Positions 14,831-20,648 of a stretch of DNA of 23,310 nt are shown one piece after another. The stretch is from a virus. The position numbers and the translations under genes were made by a program. The notes under the pieces were generated by a model. The model worked only from the letters and a program-made list of their open reading frames with translations. It did not search any database and had not been told where the DNA came from. The stretch lies in the IMG/VR virus record IMGVR_UViG_3300049855_000126, positions 1 through 23,310 of that record; one strand, 5' to 3'. Numbering within the stretch: the stretch's first letter is position 1; every line of letters starts with the position of its first letter.

Positions 14831-15163
14831 TCATTTCTCCTTTTCGAGTGTGACCCAGTAGTACACCTTCCCGGTGCTTTCGAGCACGCGAACCACTCGC
14901 AAGTCACGTGCTCGGTAGATTGTTGCGCCGACCGTCATCGGGCCGTAGCGGTAGAAACATAGGTCGTTGGCAGCCGCTCGCTCCCAAGTCCAGAACGCTG
15001 TCTCGCCGCCGAACTCCTCGTAGATCTCGCCAATCGAGATCGCGACGCTTTCCTGCTCGCATATCGACCACTGGCGTGTCTCGGGCGGGCCTGTGTAGGC
15101 CGGCACGCTTGTTGCGAGTAGCGCCGTCATTGCTGCGATTGTGAGCGAGCGAAAGTCAATCAT
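14831..15163 (-). CDS. Small secreted two-Cys protein, 110 aa
   Basis: The start MIDFRSLTIAAMTALLATSV at 15163 is chosen for the AGGAGG 4 nt upstream; an earlier in-frame ATG at 15190 lacks one and would spoil the signal peptide. Cleavage is likely near VPA (about residue 22). The mature part has Cys in RQWSICEQES and in NDLCFYRYG, then beta-type strands ending YYWVTLEKEK. It resembles the next gene over its whole mature length. Three nt separate them. A UACG hairpin touches the ribosome binding site. Function unknown; periplasmic location likely. Confidence 0.75.
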   Translation of the reverse strand: MIDFRSLTIAAMTALLATSVPAYTGPPETRQWSICEQESVAISIGEIYEEFGGETAFWTWERAAANDLCFYRYGPMTVGATIYRARDLRVVRVLESTGKVYYWVTLEKEK

Positions 15164-15173
15164 GGTGCCTCCT

Positions 15174-15187
15174 GGTGCCGTAGCACC
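15174..15187 (-). promoter_or_regulatory. UACG-tetraloop hairpin next to a ribosome binding site
   Basis: On the minus strand GGTGC-TACG-GCACC forms a hairpin ending directly before AGGAGG of the 110-aa secreted protein gene. A second GCACC lies between that site and the ATG. GGTGC could therefore pair with either copy and hide or expose the site. Confidence 0.45.
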
Positions 15188-15235
15188 CAATCGTAGTGGT
15201 CACGATGGAAGATTGCACACCACAATTTCAGCGCC

Positions 15236-17632
15236 TTAGTAAGCATTCTCGATTCTCCCTTGACCGACAACACCGCCCAGGAGTGCGACTTCGTGTACAC
15301 CCCATACGAGAGCGTCGATGCGGTCAGGCGACTCGTCGCCGGACAATGGCTCCCATTGGCACATCTGATCCTCGAGCTCCGGCATGTCGCCTACGATATG
15401 TGCTCGTTTCTGTTCCCACATGGCCGAAACTGGTTCAGCTCGCGCTTGCTTGCCACGTGCGGCACGCACCATGCGAACAGGCACGTTGCGGTCTACCGTG
15501 TTGAAGACGTGTTTAACCATGTCACCACCCTGATTGACTTCAGCGATGATCGAGTCGCAAGACCACTCACGCCACAAGCGGACAGCTTTCGCGCCCCACT
15601 GTTCTGGCGTCATGCGGCCTGAAGCATCGTGCAGCACATAGATGTGGTCGTCTGAACCGAGGCCTACGACAATCATACCTGTTTCAGCAGACGTCATCTT
15701 GGACGTTGTCGCGGGATCGACGGCGACAACCAGTCGCTTGATCCAAACGTTCTCAGGCATCTTCCTCAGGCGGGTATCGTCAAGGTTCTCGCGGTTCCAA
15801 AGTGCGTCCTCCGACTCCTCTAGCAGCTCACCCATGAGTTCCTGCTTACCGAGGCGTGTGCCTTCGTACTTGGTGATGATCTGCTTGAAGAACGAGTCGG
15901 CGAGGTTGTCGCGGTTGTCATATGTCGAACCTCGCGTGACGATGGTCGCTGGATTGCGAAGGACCTCTTTAATCAACTTGGTCGGCTTCGGCGTGGTCGA
16001 GATAAACGCTTGCGGGTTCTTGCCGAGACGCAGACCGAACATTGCGAGGTCCCATGTCATCGGATCGCGCCATGCGCACAACTCGTCCGCCCAAAGCGCG
16101 TCGTGCTGCGGACCGCGAAGGCGCTCGGCCTCGTCGGCTGAGTACAGTGATGCAATGGCGCCGTGCGCCCATGTCAGTCGTCGCTTCGATGGCTCGTAAA
16201 GAGGCTTGCCCATGAACTGACCGTCATAGGTTTCGTCCTTCTCCCAGCACGAGTTCAAAATGCCTGACTCGCCTTCGACCATAACGTCGCGCGTATCGGC
16301 CGCGGTCGGCGCAATCATACCAACGCGCATCTTGCCGCGCTTCACCCACTCGCGGACTGTCTCGCCTCCGGTGCGAGTATTATGAGTTGGTATCAGTGTT
16401 CTACCTGCAAGGTAGAGCCGTGAAGGAGAATCAACGGTGATACAACGAATAGGCACGGTCGGCACTTCATCGACTGCTTCGATATAGCGAAGACGTGAGC
16501 GCATGAACTGCTTCGTGTACACGTGACGCTCAACCTTTCGTGTCAATTTAGTGAGAACAAAAGGTGCTCTGAAGCGGATATCGTAGTAAGGTTTTGTCCG
16601 CTTCACTACGCCATCAACACGGTACTGACCCATGTGAGAATGAATGGTAGCCTTCAAACCCAGACCACAAGCAAGTTCAAGAATGTCTAAAGCGAGGTCC
16701 TTTTTTGACGACGAGATAGTGTACTCACCTGTTCCTTTCGAGAGCGTTCCATCAGTATCGACAAGTCCTTGCATAAGCGCAATGCGTTGCTCGACTGATG
16801 CGGTAAGATACGCGCGCGGAATATGCTTGTTGTGAAGCAGGTTATTGCTCTTCAGGACGCTATGAAATCCGCCCCCTGACGTAAAGCGTTGTCCTTTTTC
16901 TGGAATCATCCCTACTTGACCAACGTACCGAATGTTATAGTATTTTGCCCGGCCTTGAGCTCGGTGTGGCTTCTCGACGCACTCAAAACCTTCAGCTTCA
17001 ATGTTCGCGATTATCTCAGGATCCATTGACGTGATATAAGCGCTATCGGAATTGCCGTCACCTAACCACGCCCCGAGGACGTAAGGCGGTATAGGAAGTG
17101 ACGCAGTCTCATACTGCAAAGGAGCTGCAACAGCAACAGCGTGGTTGCGCTCGTTCACGTAGATCAGTGTATCTTTGATCTGCTCAGTCGTCCTCACTGA
17201 CGTAGTACCTGCGTATCGCTCGTTCTTCGTCGCAGTCTCCCACAGATGCTCAGCGTCTGCAACAATTGAAGACTCATCTGAGAACACAACATTATAGCAC
17301 CGACGATCATGTAAGACTGGATGGGCTTCAAGGACGTTGCATGGTATGCCTTCTTCGTCAAATACCACGTCACCCGCGACAAGCTCGCCCATGGTCGTCC
17401 ACGACCTGTTCTTAGTCAGAATAGGCGTGTCGACCGCGAGAGCTTTACCTGCACCACGACCAGCGAGGTACAGCCAGAACGACCAATCACCATCGGGAAG
17501 GATCTGTTCAGGACGACCGATAAACGCCCACTGATGCCACAAGGCATCCATTTCCTCAGGCTTGAGGCTCTTGAAGAAAGCAACCCTCTGCTTCTCAGGA
17601 AGTTTCTTGATCTGCTGCAGCGTAACGGTCAT
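15236..17632 (-). CDS. terL: Terminase large subunit (TerL) interrupted by an intein, 798 aa precursor
   Basis: TerL pumps DNA into the prohead using ATP and cuts concatemers. The exteins together make 443 residues, a normal TerL length. Residues 1-63 end in LAGRGAGK, and T419 RTGGE completes the Walker A loop after the intein is removed. Walker B is DALWADE (511-517); STTPKPT (546-552) is a coupling-type motif. The RNase H-like nuclease shows Asp639 (VAVDPATT), Glu698 (IIAEVNQGGD) and Asp773 (DRIDALVWG). Splicing of residues 64-418 is needed for ATPase activity because the P-loop is split. The start overlaps the preceding gene by 38 nt and has no clear ribosome binding site. No small terminase subunit is recognisable in the window. 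Confidence 0.92.
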   Translation of the reverse strand: MTVTLQQIKKLPEKQRVAFFKSLKPEEMDALWHQWAFIGRPEQILPDGDWSFWLYLAGRGAGKALAVDTPILTKNRSWTTMGELVAGDVVFDEEGIPCNVLEAHPVLHDRRCYNVVFSDESSIVADAEHLWETATKNERYAGTTSVRTTEQIKDTLIYVNERNHAVAVAAPLQYETASLPIPPYVLGAWLGDGNSDSAYITSMDPEIIANIEAEGFECVEKPHRAQGRAKYYNIRYVGQVGMIPEKGQRFTSGGGFHSVLKSNNLLHNKHIPRAYLTASVEQRIALMQGLVDTDGTLSKGTGEYTISSSKKDLALDILELACGLGLKATIHSHMGQYRVDGVVKRTKPYYDIRFRAPFVLTKLTRKVERHVYTKQFMRSRLRYIEAVDEVPTVPIRCITVDSPSRLYLAGRTLIPTHNTRTGGETVREWVKRGKMRVGMIAPTAADTRDVMVEGESGILNSCWEKDETYDGQFMGKPLYEPSKRRLTWAHGAIASLYSADEAERLRGPQHDALWADELCAWRDPMTWDLAMFGLRLGKNPQAFISTTPKPTKLIKEVLRNPATIVTRGSTYDNRDNLADSFFKQIITKYEGTRLGKQELMGELLEESEDALWNRENLDDTRLRKMPENVWIKRLVVAVDPATTSKMTSAETGMIVVGLGSDDHIYVLHDASGRMTPEQWGAKAVRLWREWSCDSIIAEVNQGGDMVKHVFNTVDRNVPVRMVRAARGKQARAEPVSAMWEQKRAHIVGDMPELEDQMCQWEPLSGDESPDRIDALVWGVHEVALLGGVVGQGRIENAY
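16379..17443 (-). mobile_element. Intein with LAGLIDADG homing endonuclease and class 3 (WCT) splicing signature
   Basis: The 355-residue insert is TerL precursor residues 64-418. It begins with Ala, not Cys or Ser (ALAVDTPILT), and ends THN before Thr+1. Block B is DAEHLW with His129 and Trp131; block F is IRCITVD with Cys397; block G is T416-H417-N418. Trp131, Cys397 and Thr416 match the WCT triad that defines class 3 inteins, in which the block F Cys replaces the missing N-terminal nucleophile. The endonuclease motifs are LGAWLGDG (186-193) and LMQGLVDTDG (286-295), so homing may be active. The insertion point is between Lys and Thr of Walker A. Its DNA looks more AT-rich than the flanking exteins, in keeping with transfer. 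Confidence 0.93.
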
Positions 17633-17903
17633 AGTTGTCCAGTATGTGTTTCGCTTGTGCGAAGAACATGTGGGCCGGTATGCCCTCTTCGTAGTTCAGC
17701 ACAATCGAGGCGTTGTCGGGCGTAAATGCAATCAGCAAGTATCCGGTAAGATCCGGGTGCGCGTCAACCATATCTGACGTTCTATCCAAAAGAGAGGAGA
17801 CCATAGCCGTCTCTTCCCATTCAGGAAGTGGTTCGAAGTTGTGGACGACAAGACCACTATCTTTCATCGTCACCTTCGAGATTCTTGTTCGAAAACTTTC
17901 CAT
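17595..17903 (-). CDS. Small acidic protein of unknown function, 102 aa
   Basis: The start MESFRTRISKVTMKDSG at 17903 has GAGGAG 7 nt upstream. A second possible start (MKDSGLVVHN, 17867) has AAGGTGA just upstream and would reduce the overlap with the previous gene from 47 to 11 nt. The protein is acidic with a beta-rich middle (GYLLIAFTPDNASIVLNYEEG) and a helical tail (MFFAQAKHILDNYDRYAAAD). It lies immediately upstream of TerL and overlaps it by 38 nt, the usual place for a small terminase subunit. However, it lacks a visible helix-turn-helix, so I do not assign that role. Confidence 0.65.
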   Translation of the reverse strand: MESFRTRISKVTMKDSGLVVHNFEPLPEWEETAMVSSLLDRTSDMVDAHPDLTGYLLIAFTPDNASIVLNYEEGIPAHMFFAQAKHILDNYDRYAAADQETS

Positions 17904-18231
17904 TCTGCCACTCCTCGTCAGCGCGGTATCCTGCGTGCCAAAGGATCTTAGCAAGATACTTGCCAGTGTACAAGACCACTGATTCCGGCAACGCGGGAAT
18001 TGCGAGATGCAATGCTTCGTGAATGAAAATCTCGAGTCGTTGACGACCTTTCGTGGTCGTGTCGACTTCGAGCATCGGCTCAGTCAACGGCCGCACTTCT
18101 TGAAACTGCGGGTGGCTCGCGAGACCCCATGCCTTATGCTTGCCGAGTTTCCGAATGATGATCTTCGGAAGCTTGCGCAAGTCGATTCCGCCTTGTTCTG
18201 AACGAGCTCTTGGCATGCAGTTTTGTTGCAT
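17857..18231 (-). CDS. HExxH protein, putative zinc metallopeptidase-like, 124 aa
   Basis: HEALH (71-75) in RLEIFIHEALHLAIPALPE is the zinc-binding motif of gluzincin-type peptidases, with Glu83 as a possible third ligand. The flanks are helical: PKIIIRKLGKHKAWGLA before, and VVLYTGKYLAKILWHAGYR after. It has no signal peptide. At this size it resembles short cytoplasmic phage proteins with a metallopeptidase core rather than a full peptidase. The substrate is unknown. No ribosome binding site precedes ATG 18231 or the later ATG 18216, so the start is uncertain. It is the first gene of the minus-strand block, divergent from the plus-strand operon. Confidence 0.65.
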   Translation of the reverse strand: MQQNCMPRARSEQGGIDLRKLPKIIIRKLGKHKAWGLASHPQFQEVRPLTEPMLEVDTTTKGRQRLEIFIHEALHLAIPALPESVVLYTGKYLAKILWHAGYRADEEWQNGKFSNKNLEGDDER

Positions 18232-18239
18232 GTTATGGT
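18210..18239 (+). promoter_or_regulatory. Candidate promoter for the plus-strand operon
   Basis: TTGGCA (18210-18215) and TATGGT (18234-18239) are 18 bp apart, just before the first plus-strand gene. Five and four consensus bases match. A start near 18246 would leave a leader of about 19 nt carrying the AAGGA site. It overlaps the start of the divergent HExxH gene. Confidence 0.35.
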
Positions 18240-18264
18240 GCTGGAAATCAACAAGGAAGATCCC

Positions 18265-18630
18265 ATGCTTGTGAGGCGGTTTGGCAATGTCAAGACGAAA
18301 GAGGACGGGCCTCGCTTCGAGATCACGTTCGAACTCGTCGGCATCACGATAGTCGAAGACCCGGTTCTTCAGTCGCGAATGTTGACGCTAGGTCAACGCG
18401 CTGAGCAGTGGGATCCGCAATCCTACCGAGTTGCCGTTGACTACCTTCTGGCGCAGCGGCCACCAGATCCTTACGGATGGCTCGAACTGTGGACTGAAGG
18501 AGAGATTGACAATGACTACCGAGAATACCTTGTTCGAGACTTCTACGCCTCAATCGGTGGGCGACCGGACAATTCACATAGCGTCTTTCCAGGGTCCGTA
18601 CAGATGGCTGAGCAACTTCGCGCCGGTTGA
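18265..18630 (+). CDS. Protein of unknown function, 121 aa, long overlap with the NADAR gene
   Basis: The start MLVRRFGNVKTKEDG at 18265 is chosen because AAGGA lies 7 nt upstream; earlier ATGs at 18223 and 18235 lack a site. The first ~85 residues look like a real acidic protein (EITFELVGITIVEDP, YRVAVDYLLAQRP, WLELWTEGEIDND). The last ~40 residues overlap the NADAR gene in another frame for 119 nt. That overlap is unusually long for this genome. The true C-terminus may be altered by a frameshift or sequence error. No family is recognised. It is the first gene of the plus-strand run. Confidence 0.55.
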   Translation: MLVRRFGNVKTKEDGPRFEITFELVGITIVEDPVLQSRMLTLGQRAEQWDPQSYRVAVDYLLAQRPPDPYGWLELWTEGEIDNDYREYLVRDFYASIGGRPDNSHSVFPGSVQMAEQLRAG

Positions 18631-18991
18631 GGTGGTATTAGACGGCCTCGTCTATTCCACCACAGAGCACGCCTACCAAGCCGCCAAGACAACAAACATG
18701 GCCGAGCGTCGTGCCGTTCGCAAGTGCGCAACGCCTGGCGACGCGAAGCGCATGGGCAGGAAAATAACACTCAGGCCGGACTGGGACGAGATCAAGCTCC
18801 GCGTCATGCGGGACCTTCAGGTACAGAAGTACTCGAAGGAGCCTTACAAGTCGCTCCTGAAAGGAGTGCGTGGCGCCTTCATCGAGGAGGGCAACACGTG
18901 GGGCGACACGTTCTGGGGAGTGTGCCGCGGGAAAGGTCGCAATGAACTTGGCAAGATCCTGATGGAGGTGGCTGATGATCTCGGTGAATGA
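18512..18991 (+). CDS. NADAR family (YbiA-like, DUF1768) protein, 159 aa
   Basis: Residues 24-155 carry the NADAR signatures: SFQGPYRWLSNFAP (25-38), YSTTEHAYQAAK (48-59) with the conserved Glu52, and GNTWGDTFWGVCRGKGRNELGKIL (127-150). YbiA acts as an N-glycosidase on riboflavin-pathway intermediates. Other NADAR proteins remove ADP-ribose from guanine bases and act as antitoxins to DarT-like ADP-ribosyltransferases. In a phage, reversal of host ADP-ribosylation or NAD-linked nucleotide salvage are both plausible. The start MTTENTLF has AAGGAG 9 nt upstream; a longer in-frame start at 18431 has none. Family call is secure, role inferred. Confidence 0.88.
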   Translation: MTTENTLFETSTPQSVGDRTIHIASFQGPYRWLSNFAPVEVVLDGLVYSTTEHAYQAAKTTNMAERRAVRKCATPGDAKRMGRKITLRPDWDEIKLRVMRDLQVQKYSKEPYKSLLKGVRGAFIEEGNTWGDTFWGVCRGKGRNELGKILMEVADDLGE

Positions 18992-19172
18992 TCTTGTGAA
19001 CCTCGGCTGCGCTATCAACAACTACCATGGCCCTGATGACACTTTCCAGTGGGAGACTGCGGACGGCGTGATCGAGGCGACCAAAACGGTCGAAAGATCT
19101 TTCGAGACGTGGATGATTGGTGAGGTGCTGATCCTTCAGCGTCCCGCCTATGCGCCAAAGGAGGTTGCGTGA
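18975..19172 (+). CDS. Small protein of unknown function, 65 aa
   Basis: MISVNDLVNLGCAINNYHGP begins a small acidic protein with one Cys (NLGCAIN) and several Trp residues. It starts 17 nt inside the NADAR gene with GGAGG 6 nt upstream and ends overlapping the next gene (TGATG), so it is part of the coupled run. No motif identifies a function. Confidence 0.65.
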   Translation: MISVNDLVNLGCAINNYHGPDDTFQWETADGVIEATKTVERSFETWMIGEVLILQRPAYAPKEVA

Positions 19173-19480
19173 TGGCCTACAAGTGCGACGGTGAGTGGCA
19201 TATCGAGGCGGCTGACCTCGACGCGTTGCGGCGGACAATTTTGCGCATGTACGGTTCGACGTTCCCGAGCGACGTGCCGGCGATGGCTCAAGCACGTGTA
19301 CACGACCGCTTGAACCCTCCCGACTTCACGAAGCCGAAAGGCAACTTGCCTGTGAAGGACGAGAGCCTGATCATCACGGCCGAGCGTCACGATGTATGGC
19401 AAGGCAAGGGCAGCAATCGAGCGCGCTATCACGCATGGAGGTACGATGGAATCACCGTTGCACTATACCAGGTCCTCTGA
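19172..19480 (+). CDS. Protein of unknown function, 102 aa
   Basis: MAYKCDGEWHIEAADLDALR starts at ATG 19172 with a strong AAAGGAGG 7 nt upstream; a GTG one codon earlier is less likely. The protein is mixed, with a helical first third and a basic middle (NPPDFTKPKGNLPVKDE). It ends with a possible strand, YDGITVALYQVL. It overlaps its neighbours at both ends. No known domain is recognised. Confidence 0.65.
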   Translation: MAYKCDGEWHIEAADLDALRRTILRMYGSTFPSDVPAMAQARVHDRLNPPDFTKPKGNLPVKDESLIITAERHDVWQGKGSNRARYHAWRYDGITVALYQVL

Positions 19481-19820
19481 TGTGTTGTGCTATCGACTAC
19501 AGTCGACGAAGGATCTCGACGACTGGACGTACCTCTATGTCAGCGCTAAGGGCGCTAGACTAGAGGTAATGATCCGTAGCGACTTCGGTTGCTACGAGTA
19601 CACCTGGTCGAACATCGGGCCGGGGGACTGGCGCGAGTTCCTGATCAATCTCGACAACGACTACTTGCTTGGCAAACTCGCGCCTGACGTGTTTCGCTTG
19701 AAACGCGGGAAGCGGCTGACTGAGGTCGCATCCTTCATTCGGCTGGTTTGGCCTCGCGTTAAGGATATGCTCATGAAGGACTTGCAGTCCGAGGGCCGCT
19801 CGCCTATTATCATACCATGA
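19446..19820 (+). CDS. Protein of unknown function, 124 aa
   Basis: The start MESPLHYTRSSDVLCYRLQS at 19446 has GGAGGT directly upstream with a short spacer. The protein is rich in aromatic residues and looks like a compact alpha/beta domain. Strands DWTYLYVSAKGARLEVMIRS and CYEYTWSNIG are followed by a helical part, WREFLINLDNDYLLGKL and ASFIRLVWPRVKDMLMKDL. No catalytic motif or membrane segment is visible. It is co-directional and overlaps its neighbours. Confidence 0.65.
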   Translation: MESPLHYTRSSDVLCYRLQSTKDLDDWTYLYVSAKGARLEVMIRSDFGCYEYTWSNIGPGDWREFLINLDNDYLLGKLAPDVFRLKRGKRLTEVASFIRLVWPRVKDMLMKDLQSEGRSPIIIP

Positions 19821-19975
19821 TTTCATGCTTCACAAAAGGCGGCGCAGCTCGCCTCCGGAACATCTACATCAAGATGGGATGGGAGGTGGGTGAGATTGTC
19901 GAAGGAGGATACGGTTGGCAGTTTGAAGTATGTGAGAGCCGTCTTAGCTCAGTTGGTAGAGCACCTGCCTTGTAA
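19817..19975 (+). CDS. Small protein, 52 aa, whose 3' end lies inside the tRNA-Thr gene
   Basis: ATG 19817-19819 overlaps the previous stop (ATGA), and the frame runs to TAA 19973-19975 in the anticodon loop of tRNA-Thr. The first 41 residues (MISCFTKGGAARLRNIYIKM, then GWEVGEIVEGGYGWQFEVCES) have a normal protein-like pattern. The last 12 are encoded by tRNA sequence. It may be genuine and processed together with the tRNA transcript, or a remnant of a longer gene cut by tRNA acquisition. Confidence 0.45.
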   Translation: MISCFTKGGAARLRNIYIKMGWEVGEIVEGGYGWQFEVCESRLSSVGRAPAL

Positions 19976-20010
19976 GCAGGGGGTCACGAGTTCGATTCTT
20001 GTAGACGGCA
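19938..20010 (+). tRNA. tRNA-Thr(TGT)
   Basis: A complete cloverleaf is visible. Acceptor GCCGTCT/AGACGGC, D arm GCTC/GAGC, anticodon stem CCTGC/GCAGG with loop CTTGTAA (anticodon TGT), T stem ACGAG/CTTGT with one wobble, and discriminator A. No CCA is encoded. It reads ACA codons. Confidence 0.93.
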
Positions 20011-20011
20011 C

Positions 20012-20087
20012 GACAGCGTAGCTCAGCGGTAGAGCAGGGGCCTCATAAGCCTCAGGTCGGTAGTTCGATTCTGCCCGTCTGTCACCA
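20012..20087 (+). tRNA. tRNA-Met(CAT), or Ile2, with a bulge in the acceptor stem; CCA encoded
   Basis: D arm GCTC/GAGC, anticodon stem GGGGC/GCCTC with loop CTCATAA (anticodon CAT) and T stem GGTAG/CTGCC are normal. The acceptor GACAGCG needs CGCTGTC, but the 3' strand reads CGTCTGTC, so one T is bulged out. A CCA end (20085-20087) is encoded. G1-C72 speaks against an initiator tRNA. Elongator Met or lysidine-modified Ile2 cannot be separated by eye. Confidence 0.85.
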
Positions 20088-20088
20088 A

Positions 20089-20164
20089 CGTCTGTTAGCT
20101 CAGTTGGTAGAGCACTCGACCGATAATCGAGAGGTCGCCAGTTCGAACCTGGCACAGACAACCA
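20089..20164 (+). tRNA. tRNA-Ile(GAT) with C33 and a C1-A72 mismatch; CCA encoded
   Basis: D arm GCTC/GAGC, anticodon stem CTCGA/TCGAG and T stem GCCAG/CTGGC are perfect. The loop CCGATAA gives anticodon GAT but places C at position 33, which is almost always T in tRNA genes. The acceptor CGTCTGT/ACAGACA pairs at six of seven positions, with C1-A72 unpaired, a feature otherwise typical of bacterial initiator tRNA. CCA (20162-20164) is encoded. Confidence 0.85.
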
Positions 20165-20168
20165 ATAA

Positions 20169-20244
20169 CAGTGTGTAGCGCAGTTGGTAGCGCATCGGAC
20201 TTGGATTCCGAGGGTCGCTGGTTCGAGTCCAGCCACGCTGACCA
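20169..20244 (+). tRNA. tRNA-Pro(TGG), CCA encoded
   Basis: Acceptor CAGTGTG/CACGCTG pairs fully with one wobble and has C1-G72, as bacterial tRNA-Pro does. D arm GCGC/GCGC, anticodon stem TCGGA/TCCGA with loop CTTGGAT (anticodon TGG), T stem GCTGG/CCAGC, discriminator A and CCA (20242-20244). It reads CCA codons. Confidence 0.93.
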
Positions 20245-20260
20245 AACAACGGAGTAAACA

Positions 20261-20467
20261 ATGAGAAACCACTACTCAATCCATATCGCAGCGGTCGGCG
20301 GCTACACAATCAAGCAGATCAAAGAGATCTGCAAGCGCTACGGCTACAAGTACATCTGCAAGAACTACTCGATCTATGTCGGGCACCAGTCGATTGTTGT
20401 TGACGGTGACTGGTCCGATGAAGCGCGCAAGTATGCTTTCGAGAGGGAGCTCTTCGCGCGTGGGTAG
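20261..20467 (+). CDS. Small basic protein of unknown function, 68 aa
   Basis: MRNHYSIHIAAVGGYTIKQI starts with CGGAG 6 nt upstream, 16 nt after the last tRNA. The protein is Lys/Tyr-rich with alternating short strands and helices (EICKRYGYKYICKNYSIYVG), then an acidic-basic tail. It has two Cys. Size and charge allow nucleic-acid binding, but no named domain is recognised. Confidence 0.65.
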   Translation: MRNHYSIHIAAVGGYTIKQIKEICKRYGYKYICKNYSIYVGHQSIVVDGDWSDEARKYAFERELFARG

Positions 20468-20648
20468 GTTCCTCAACTGGTGGCTTGCGTGGAAGCTCGG
20501 GCAGTTCGCTTGGGAGCGCCGTCCATCGGGACGCGTTCCGCAGTGGACGACTCCCTTCGAGTTGCTTCTACGTCGCTGGTTTGGCAAGGCGGTCTTGGCG
20601 TTTATGCTGTGGTTCGTTGCAATGATCATCGCAGGAGCGATCAGTTGA
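20460..20648 (+). CDS. Small membrane protein, 62 aa, GTG start
   Basis: The frame begins at GTG 20460, 8 nt before the end of the previous gene, with GGGAG about 10 nt upstream. A Trp-rich N-terminus (VGRFLNWWLAWKLGQFAWER) and a basic middle lead to one hydrophobic helix, AVLAFMLWFVAMIIAGAIS, at the C-terminus. An earlier ATG at 20418 would extend it in frame but lies deep in the upstream gene. Function unknown; inner-membrane location likely. Confidence 0.55.
   Translation: MGRFLNWWLAWKLGQFAWERRPSGRVPQWTTPFELLLRRWFGKAVLAFMLWFVAMIIAGAIS

Noticed and set aside
15642-16199. A 185-residue plus-strand open frame
   Set aside because: It is antisense to the TerL ATPase and nuclease region; the Ser/Arg-rich composition is that of a shadow frame.
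17595-17903. Small terminase subunit at the gene just upstream of TerL
   Set aside because: Position fits, but no helix-turn-helix or other TerS feature is visible, so the gene was left unnamed.
19949-20309. Minus-strand open frames across the four tRNA genes
   Set aside because: They are translations of tRNA sequence on the opposite strand, a well-known source of spurious database proteins.
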